A DNA stretch of 10,580 nt. It comes from CAZAQB01 sp964487155. GTDB taxonomy: Bacteria > Pseudomonadota > Gammaproteobacteria > Nitrococcales > Nitrococcaceae. The position numbers and the translations under genes are program-made. The notes below the pieces were generated by a model, which worked only from the letters and a program-made list of their open reading frames with translations, was not told the DNA's origin and did not search any database. Location of the stretch: contig CAZAQB010000114.1 of the NCBI GenBank assembly GCA_964487155.1, positions 1-10,580 of the forward strand, written 5' to 3'. Shown here piece by piece: positions 6,397 through 10,580 of this stretch (position 1 is the stretch's first letter; the number at the start of each line of letters is the position of its first letter).

Positions 6397-7314
6397 TCAG
6401 GGCGTGGCCTTGCGGAACAGGCTGGCGTGGGCGTCGTGCACCACGGGCGGGTTGGCCCCGTCGTCGAAGGTGAAGTCCAGACCGATGTGGGGCAGGACCG
6501 GGATGCACTCCGGGTCGGCGTTGGCGGACATGCAGCCCGGCTGGGTATCCGGCGTGTTAACCACGATATTGGCGTGCTCCAGCGCCACCGCCAGATCGGC
6601 CACCACCACATCGCTGGAGGGGTCGAAGTCGGTCAGGCAGAACTCGGCCCGGTTGGAGAAGTTGCACTGGGAGTCCGGGGCCGGATCACCGCCGCTGTCG
6701 ACGCAGCCGGTGCTGCCCAGGTGCACGTTGTAGGCGACGTTCTGGCCGCCGGGGTCGCCCACACCGTCCACCCGCAGGAACTTGCGCCCGGAGGTCCAGG
6801 CCCAGAGCATGCCCGAGGCGTTGAGGGGCGAATCGGCGGTGGCCTCGTCGATGTGGTTCTTGTCGAAGGGCACGCCGAGGGTGAAGCAGAACTCGTTGAG
6901 GCCGCTGATGTCGCCCTGGGGCGTGCCGGTGATGGTTTTGTTCATCTCCGGCGTACCGGCGTCACCGCAGCCGTCCTCGAAGTCCAGCAGCGCCAGGTTC
7001 TCGAACTGCCAGACGCCGTCCTGCTCGAGGTCCACGTCCACGGTGCGGCCGTTGCCATGGAGATGCACATCGGCGATGTAGAAGCGGAAGTCGTTCACCT
7101 GGTAGGTGTTCTGCACGCCCTCGCCGACGCCGCTGTAGATCTGGCCGCACTCCACCGGCTGGTCGGCGACCTGGGCGGCGAACTGCACGGTGAGATCGGT
7201 GGGCGCCGCCCCGCCGTCGCTGCCGGAACTACTGCCGCCCCCGCCACAGCCCGCCGCCAGGGCAGCCGCCGTCATCAGAGCACCGCCTAGACGCGCCGAA
7301 ACAATTCGTGTCAT
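6397..7314 (-). CDS. mbnP: MbnP-like lipoprotein (metallo-mystery pair four-Cys motif protein), probable Cu(I)-binding protein
   Basis: The product has 305 residues. ATG 7314 is preferred over the GTG at 7332 because GGAGGGG lies 8 nt upstream and MTR opens a lipoprotein-type signal (AAGC, C23, then GGGGSSSGSDGG); the residue at -3 is Ala, so the lipobox is not ideal. Family landmarks in order: VECGQIYSGVG (C57), VNDFRFYIADVHL, WQFENLALLDFEDGCG (C116), FCFTLGVPFDKNH (C143, H154), SPLNASGMLWAWTSGRKFLRVD with the W171-A-W173 motif, then C204, C217, C226, C261, C270 and the C-terminal beta domain (HIGLDFTFDDGANPP). In Methylosinus MbnP the first Trp of WxW becomes kynurenine through MbnH, creating a high-affinity Cu(I) site; W171 is the predicted target. 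It is the first gene of the cluster and is followed by the MbnH-like gene after 8 bp. No methanobactin synthesis genes (mbnABC) are visible. Confidence 0.9.
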   Translation of the reverse strand: MTRIVSARLGGALMTAAALAAGCGGGGSSSGSDGGAAPTDLTVQFAAQVADQPVECGQIYSGVGEGVQNTYQVNDFRFYIADVHLHGNGRTVDVDLEQDGVWQFENLALLDFEDGCGDAGTPEMNKTITGTPQGDISGLNEFCFTLGVPFDKNHIDEATADSPLNASGMLWAWTSGRKFLRVDGVGDPGGQNVAYNVHLGSTGCVDSGGDPAPDSQCNFSNRAEFCLTDFDPSSDVVVADLAVALEHANIVVNTPDTQPGCMSANADPECIPVLPHIGLDFTFDDGANPPVVHDAHASLFRKATP

Positions 7315-7322
7315 TTCAAACC

Positions 7323-7358
7323 CCTCCATCACCTACGACAAGATTGTCACGATGGAGG
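7323..7358 (-). promoter_or_regulatory. Hairpin that would bury the mbnP ribosome binding site
   Basis: In the minus-strand transcript the arm 7358-7351 (CCTCCATC) pairs perfectly with 7330-7323 (GATGGAGG), and two G-U pairs can extend the stem inward. An inner 4-bp stem (GACA/TGTC, 7348-7345 with 7340-7337) closes the loop. The 3' arm contains the GGAGG Shine-Dalgarno used by ATG 7314, so folding should block translation initiation. As DNA, the same segment is a nested dyad (outer 8-bp arms, inner GACAA/TTGTC at 7337-7348) that a dimeric regulator could bind. Confidence 0.6.
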
Positions 7359-7392
7359 CTACCCAGCTCCCGATGTCGCCCGAAAGAGACAC

Positions 7393-7417
7393 GTTGTCGC
7401 AGGGGCAGGTTGTCGCA
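7393..7417. promoter_or_regulatory. Two direct repeats of GTTGTCGCA upstream of mbnP
   Basis: GTTGTCGCA occurs exactly twice, at 7393-7401 and 7409-7417, 16 bp apart (about one and a half helix turns). On the mbnP coding strand they read TGCGACAAC. They lie about 80-105 bp upstream of the mbnP start, in the gap between regA and mbnP. The core TGCGACAA differs by one base from TGCGGCAA in the palindrome between regB and sco. This suggests operator sites for RegA or another regulator. Confidence 0.5.
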
Positions 7418-7433
7418 CCCTCCAGGAGGAGGG
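7418..7433 (-). terminator. Weak hairpin just downstream of regA
   Basis: CCCTCC at 7418-7423 and GGAGGG at 7428-7433 form a 6-bp GC stem with a 4-nt loop, starting 13 bp after the regA stop in the direction of transcription. There is no T-run, so it would be at best an inefficient intrinsic terminator, and regBA transcription could read into mbnP. Confidence 0.25.
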
Positions 7434-7445
7434 CTCCCGGCCGTC

Positions 7446-7991
7446 CTACTCGCGGCGCGGACGTTTGGCCAGCTTGCGCTGCAGGGTGCGCCGGTGCATG
7501 CCCAGCGCCCGGGCGGTGCGGGAGATGTTGCCGTCGTGGGCGGCCAGGGTCTGCTGCAGGTACTCCCACTCCAGGCGCCCCACCGACAGGGGGCGCTCGG
7601 CGGGCGCCACGCTGGGATCGCCCTGCCCGCGGCCGAAGGCCGCCACGATCTGGTCGGCGTTGGCGGGCTTGGTGAGGTAGTGGCAGGCCCCCAGCTTGAT
7701 GGCCTCCACGGCGGTGGCGATGCTGGAGTAGCCGGTCAGCACCACCACCCGGGCGTCAGGCGCCAGCTCCCGCAGCCGGTCCACCAGCACCAGGCCGGAC
7801 TCCCCCGGCATGCGCAGGTCCACCACGGCGTACTCCGGCGGCTGGTCCGCGCACAGGGCGAGGGCGCCGGGCACCTCGTGGGCCACCCGGACCCGGAAGC
7901 CGCGGCGGGCGAGCGCTTTTGCCAGCACGTGGCAGAAGGTGGCGTCGTCGTCCGCCAGCAGCAGGGTGGGGCCGGCCGCCCGCTGGTTCAT
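7446..7991 (-). CDS. regA: RegA/PrrA/ActR-type response regulator
   Basis: The product has 181 residues, close to the usual length of about 184. The receiver domain (about 8-120) has the acidic pair D14/D15, phospho-acceptor D58 (VVDLRMPGESGL), T86 and K108. A Pro-containing linker leads to a Fis-type helix-turn-helix (about 140-177: EWEYLQQTLAAHDGNISRTA followed by a MHRRTLQRKLAKR block) that is nearly diagnostic of RegA-family regulators. Its ATG (7991-7989) overlaps the regB TGA by four bases (ATGA), implying translational coupling. RegA homologues control respiration, cytochrome oxidase, photosynthesis, nitrogen and carbon fixation genes according to redox state. Likely targets here are sco-PCuAC, regBA itself and perhaps mbnP. 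Confidence 0.93.
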   Translation of the reverse strand: MNQRAAGPTLLLADDDATFCHVLAKALARRGFRVRVAHEVPGALALCADQPPEYAVVDLRMPGESGLVLVDRLRELAPDARVVVLTGYSSIATAVEAIKLGACHYLTKPANADQIVAAFGRGQGDPSVAPAERPLSVGRLEWEYLQQTLAAHDGNISRTARALGMHRRTLQRKLAKRPRRE

Positions 7992-9268
7992 GCGCCCGCC
8001 CCGGTGGTGAGCCCGCGCAGCGGCAGGTCCACCCGGGTGCAGGCGCCGCCGCCGTCGCGGTTGCGCAGGGTCACCGAGCCGCCGAAGCGGCCCACGGTGG
8101 CGTTGGCGAGGAACACCCCCAAGCCGAAGCGGGCCGAATCTCCCTTGGTGGTGAAGAAGGCCTCGCCCGCCTGGCGCTGCACCTCCTCGGTAAGCCCGGG
8201 GCCGCGGTCGCGGATTTCCACGGTGAGAGCCTGCGTGTCCCAGTCGCCACGGATCTCCACGTCCTGCGGTGAGGCGTCGGCGGCATTGTTCAGCAGGTTC
8301 AGCACCGCCTGGCCCAGAGTCTGGTCCACCACCACCTCCGGCGCCGGGCGGGGCCCGCCCAGGTTGTAGTGGAACTGGACCTCCGGGCGCAGCAGCCGCC
8401 ACTTGTCCAGCAGCTCGGCGAGGAAGCGGTCCACCGGCTGGCTGTGGCCACCCGCGAGGCGCTGCTCGCCGGCGCCACCCATCAGGTCGCTCAGCACCTG
8501 CTCGCAGTGGCGGATCTGGTCGCAGAGGATGGCCACGGACTCCCGCAGCTCGGCGTCGTCGGCATGCTCCAGCTCCAGCTCCCGGGCCACCACCGCCATG
8601 GTGGACAGCGGCGTGGCCATCTCGTGGGCGGCCCCCGCGGCCAGGGTGCCCAGGGCAACGATGCGCTCGTTGCGCAGGGTCTCTTCCCGGGCCGCGGCGA
8701 GTTGCCGGTCCCGCTCGCGCAGTGACCGGGCCATGGCGGTGACGAATCCGGCGATCAGCACGGCGCTCACCACGAAGGTGCCCCACATGCCCAGCAGATG
8801 CAGGCCGAAACCGCCGTGGGCATGGTCGCCTGCCAGTGGCAGGGAGATGTAGGTGAGCCAGGAATAACAGCCGGTGGTGACCAGGGTTACCAGAGCGGTA
8901 TAGGCGAGCGGCAGCACCACCGCCGCCACGCACAGCGGCAGCAGGTAGATGGACAGGAAGGGGTTCAGCGCGCCGCCGGTGAGCAGGAACAGGCCGGTGA
9001 GCAGGGCCACGTCCACCAGCAGCTGGGCCAGAAGCTCGATGTCCGTTACCGGCCATGGCTGGCGCAGCCGCAGCCACGTGAGGGCACTGGCCGCGGCGGT
9101 CAGGCCCAGCAGGGCCGCGATGGGCCCGTGGGGTATGGGGATGGCGAAATACAGGCCGGCCACAGCGAGACCGGCCACCTCCACCGCAAGCAGGAGGTTG
9201 CGAAGCTGCAGCAGCCGTCTCAGGTTGGCCTTGGCTACCGGGGGCCCGCCGGGGCTGGCATCAGGCAT
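7988..9268 (-). CDS. regB: RegB/PrrB/RoxS-type redox-sensing membrane histidine kinase
   Basis: The product has 426 residues from ATG 9268. Around six hydrophobic segments (about 24-180) include G98G99ALNPF104, the GGXXNPF quinone-binding motif of RegB. The kinase core has H-box H215 (AAGAAHEMATPLSTM), N-box around N327/N328 (AVLNLLNNAADAS), DRGPGL (354-359), FFTTKG, and GLGVFLANATVGRFGG. C255 in QIRHCEQVL corresponds to the redox-active cysteine (Cys265 in Rhodobacter capsulatus RegB). Both known redox inputs therefore look intact. The start is less sure: the GGGAG site lies 14 nt from this ATG, and no better in-frame start with an SD was found. It is divergent from sco and overlaps regA by 4 bp. 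Confidence 0.92.
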   Translation of the reverse strand: MPDASPGGPPVAKANLRRLLQLRNLLLAVEVAGLAVAGLYFAIPIPHGPIAALLGLTAAASALTWLRLRQPWPVTDIELLAQLLVDVALLTGLFLLTGGALNPFLSIYLLPLCVAAVVLPLAYTALVTLVTTGCYSWLTYISLPLAGDHAHGGFGLHLLGMWGTFVVSAVLIAGFVTAMARSLRERDRQLAAAREETLRNERIVALGTLAAGAAHEMATPLSTMAVVARELELEHADDAELRESVAILCDQIRHCEQVLSDLMGGAGEQRLAGGHSQPVDRFLAELLDKWRLLRPEVQFHYNLGGPRPAPEVVVDQTLGQAVLNLLNNAADASPQDVEIRGDWDTQALTVEIRDRGPGLTEEVQRQAGEAFFTTKGDSARFGLGVFLANATVGRFGGSVTLRNRDGGGACTRVDLPLRGLTTGAGA

Positions 9269-9401
9269 TGCGCGCCATGCTACTCCCGAGCGCCGCGCCG
9301 CCGCCACGCTGCTCAGTGCGGCAAATTGCCGCATTCGTCTATGGCCGGCCGGCGCGTTACAGTGTGCTGCCAACATGCCGCGTGAACTCGAGGGAGGCGC
9401 C
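9269..9401. promoter_or_regulatory. Divergent promoter region regB / sco
   Basis: These 133 bp lie between the divergent regB and sco starts and must hold promoters for both units. The region contains the palindrome described separately (9317-9333) and a possible -10-like TTACAGT around 9357-9363 for sco. If that -10 is used, the palindrome would sit at or just upstream of the -35 region, the usual place for an activator. The sco SD (GGGAGG, 9392-9397) ends the region. Confidence 0.6.
9317..9333. promoter_or_regulatory. Candidate RegA operator, 17-bp palindrome TGCGGCAAATTGCCGCA
   Basis: This is a perfect dyad of 8-bp arms around a central A. The inner 15 bases fit at every position the RegA consensus as I recall it, G(C/T)GG(C/G)(G/A)NN(T/A)(T/A)NNCGC. 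Its AT-rich centre stands out in GC-rich surroundings. It lies between regB and sco next to the genes for the regulator itself, so autoregulation and control of sco are both plausible. Confidence 0.6.
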
Positions 9402-10025
9402 ATGCCCCTGGCAACCCCCGGCCTGCCCCAGGCCATCCGCCGCGCCGCCGCACTGCTGCTGGCGGCGTCCCTGGCCTGGGCGGCCCAGGCCCCGGCGCAG
9501 GACTACCCGGAAGCGCCGGACGAGACCGTACGGTTCGAACTGCGGGCCGAGGACGGGCGCACCGTCAGCGCGGAGGATTTTCGCGGCCGCCACCTGCTGG
9601 TGTTCTTCGGTTTCACCAACTGCCCGGACGTCTGCCCCACTGGCATGGCCACCATCGCCGCCGCCCTGCGCCAGCTGGATGGCAAGGCGGCGGCACTGAA
9701 GCCGCTGTTCATCTCGGTGGATGCCCGGCGCGATACCCCCGCGACCCTGGCGGCTTACACCGACGCTTTCCATCCAGACATCCTCGGCCTCACCGGCGAG
9801 AAGCGGGCCATCAGCAAGGCGGCGCGCAGTTTCGGGGCCGCCTACCGCACCATGGACTACCAGGGCAAGTACCTGGTGGACCACACCGCGAGCCTCTACC
9901 TGGTGGGACCCGAGGGAAAGCTGCAGGACATCTACCCCCACGGCCTGAGTTCCGAGGAACTGGCGCAGCGCCTGGAGCAGGCCCTGGCCGCCAGTCCCGC
10001 CGACACTGCAACCGAGGAGAGCTGA
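9402..10025 (+). CDS. senC: Sco1/SenC-family copper chaperone for cytochrome c oxidase
   Basis: The product has 207 residues. ATG 9402 is chosen for its GGGAGG site 4 nt upstream; an in-frame ATG at 9375 lacks one. Residues about 11-32 form an N-terminal hydrophobic signal or anchor (RRAAALLLAASLAWAAQAPA). The thioredoxin-like domain has the copper-binding C74PDVC78 (FFGFTNCPDVCPTG) and H161 (LVDHTASLYLV). ISVDARRDTPATLAAYTDAF and the final YPHGLSSEELAQ helix are also typical. Sco proteins bind Cu with two Cys and one His and help assemble the CuA site of cytochrome oxidase in the periplasm, also acting as a thiol reductase. A position divergent from regB matches the regB-senC-regA locus of purple bacteria. 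The PCuAC gene follows after 3 bp, so the two are surely co-transcribed. Confidence 0.95.
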   Translation: MPLATPGLPQAIRRAAALLLAASLAWAAQAPAQDYPEAPDETVRFELRAEDGRTVSAEDFRGRHLLVFFGFTNCPDVCPTGMATIAAALRQLDGKAAALKPLFISVDARRDTPATLAAYTDAFHPDILGLTGEKRAISKAARSFGAAYRTMDYQGKYLVDHTASLYLVGPEGKLQDIYPHGLSSEELAQRLEQALAASPADTATEES

Positions 10026-10028
10026 TCC

Positions 10029-10562
10029 ATGAAATTCCCGATGCCCCGCCGCGCGGTTCTGATGGGCGTCCTGGCGATGGCGCTGATGCCGCTGGCGGCG
10101 GCCGCCGGCGACCACGGCGGCATGGGCCTGAAGGTCGAGCAGCCCTGGGCCCGGGCCACCCCCGGCAATGCCCCCAATGGCGCCGCCTACCTCAGGGTGG
10201 TGAACCACGGCCAGCAGATGGATCGCCTGGTGGGCGCCACTTCGCCGGTCTCGCGCAAGGTGGAGCTGCACACCCATACCATGGACGGCGGCATGATGCG
10301 CATGCGCCAGGTCTCGGCGGTGGAAGTCCATCCCGGCGAGCCCGCCGTGTTCCAGCCCGGCGGCAACCACATCATGCTCATCGACCTGAAGTCGCCCCTC
10401 AAGGAGGGCGAGAGCTTTCCCCTGACCCTGGTGTTCGACGAGGCCGGCCAGGTCACCACCCGGGTCACCGTCCAGGGGGTGGGCAGCATGGGCCCCGGCG
10501 GCGGCATGAAGAAGAAGATGGACCACTCCGGGATGGATCACTCCGAAGGTCACAAGCACTGA
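10029..10562 (+). CDS. PCuAC periplasmic copper chaperone with Met/His-rich tail
   Basis: The product has 177 residues with a signal peptide (about 1-26, ending LAAAAG). GAGGAG lies about 9 nt before ATG 10029. The copper motif H-X10-M-X21-H-X-M is intact: H81, M92, H114, M116 (ELHTHTMDGGMMRMRQV and PGGNHIML). W40 (VEQPWARATPG) and the TLVFDEAGQVTT strand are family landmarks. PCuAC delivers Cu(I) to CuA of cytochrome oxidase, usually working with Sco, which is encoded 3 bp upstream. A C-terminal extension (about 154-177, ending MKKKMDHSGMDHSEGHKH) adds extra Met and His residues and may bind a second copper. Another His/Met patch sits at the mature N-terminus (DHGGMG, 28-33). Confidence 0.95.
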   Translation: MKFPMPRRAVLMGVLAMALMPLAAAAGDHGGMGLKVEQPWARATPGNAPNGAAYLRVVNHGQQMDRLVGATSPVSRKVELHTHTMDGGMMRMRQVSAVEVHPGEPAVFQPGGNHIMLIDLKSPLKEGESFPLTLVFDEAGQVTTRVTVQGVGSMGPGGGMKKKMDHSGMDHSEGHKH

Positions 10563-10580
10563 CCAGGCGGCGGCTCCTGG

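Noticed and set aside
6389..6508. 40-codon N-terminal extension of the MbnH-like protein
   Set aside because: It overlaps the end of mbnP and encodes a basic stretch before a perfect lipoprotein signal; ATG 6388 has its own GAGG site.
4066..7445. Methanobactin biosynthesis locus
   Set aside because: No mbnA-like small precursor, mbnB or mbnC is visible around the MbnP/MbnH pair; the whole stretch is accounted for by three genes and a 131-bp leader.
9269..9436. Longer RegB start up to 9436
   Set aside because: It would overlap the sco start, the divergent promoter and the palindrome; the added residues are not RegB-like.

Overview
This is a very GC-rich window with tightly packed genes, strong Shine-Dalgarno sites and GC-ending codons. 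The RegB/RegA-Sco locus, the P19/FtrD-type pair and REP-like palindromes suggest a high-GC proteobacterium, most likely a gammaproteobacterium of the purple-sulfur/Ectothiorhodospira type. That placement is an inference from gene content only; no rRNA or other marker is present.

Layout. (1) 3-1220, minus: the start and most of an autotransporter-type beta-barrel protein, cut by the window edge. (2) 1459-3488, plus: a membrane polyferredoxin (FtrD-like) followed by a periplasmic P19/FtrA-type metal-binding protein with an extra His-rich loop. No Ftr1-type permease or cupredoxin partner is in the window. (3) 3489-4065: a gene-free gap between convergent genes, filled with two families of REP/BIME-like inverted repeats. 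(4) 7314-4066, minus: a three-gene cluster made of an MbnP-like lipoprotein (metallo-mystery pair four-Cys protein, WxW motif intact), an MbnH-like di-heme MauG/peroxidase-family lipoprotein, and an outer-membrane barrel with an N-terminal CX4C and a His loop. (5) 9268-7446, minus: regB-regA, a redox two-component system with 4-bp overlapping genes. (6) 9402-10562, plus: a Sco/SenC copper chaperone followed 3 bp later by a PCuAC copper chaperone, divergent from regB.

Almost every gene can be tied to copper (or iron) handling in the envelope or to redox control. Sco and PCuAC deliver copper to the CuA centre of cytochrome c oxidase. The MbnP/MbnH pair makes a kynurenine-dependent Cu(I) site in the characterised homologue. 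P19-type proteins bind copper along with iron or manganese. RegBA senses quinone/redox state.

The most interesting signals lie outside the genes. A hairpin at 7323-7358 would fully bury the ribosome binding site of the mbnP-like gene. A 17-bp palindrome between regB and sco fits the published RegA consensus as I remember it. Related TGCGRCAA half-sites lie upstream of mbnP. Together they suggest that RegA may control both the Sco-PCuAC unit and the MbnP/MbnH unit.
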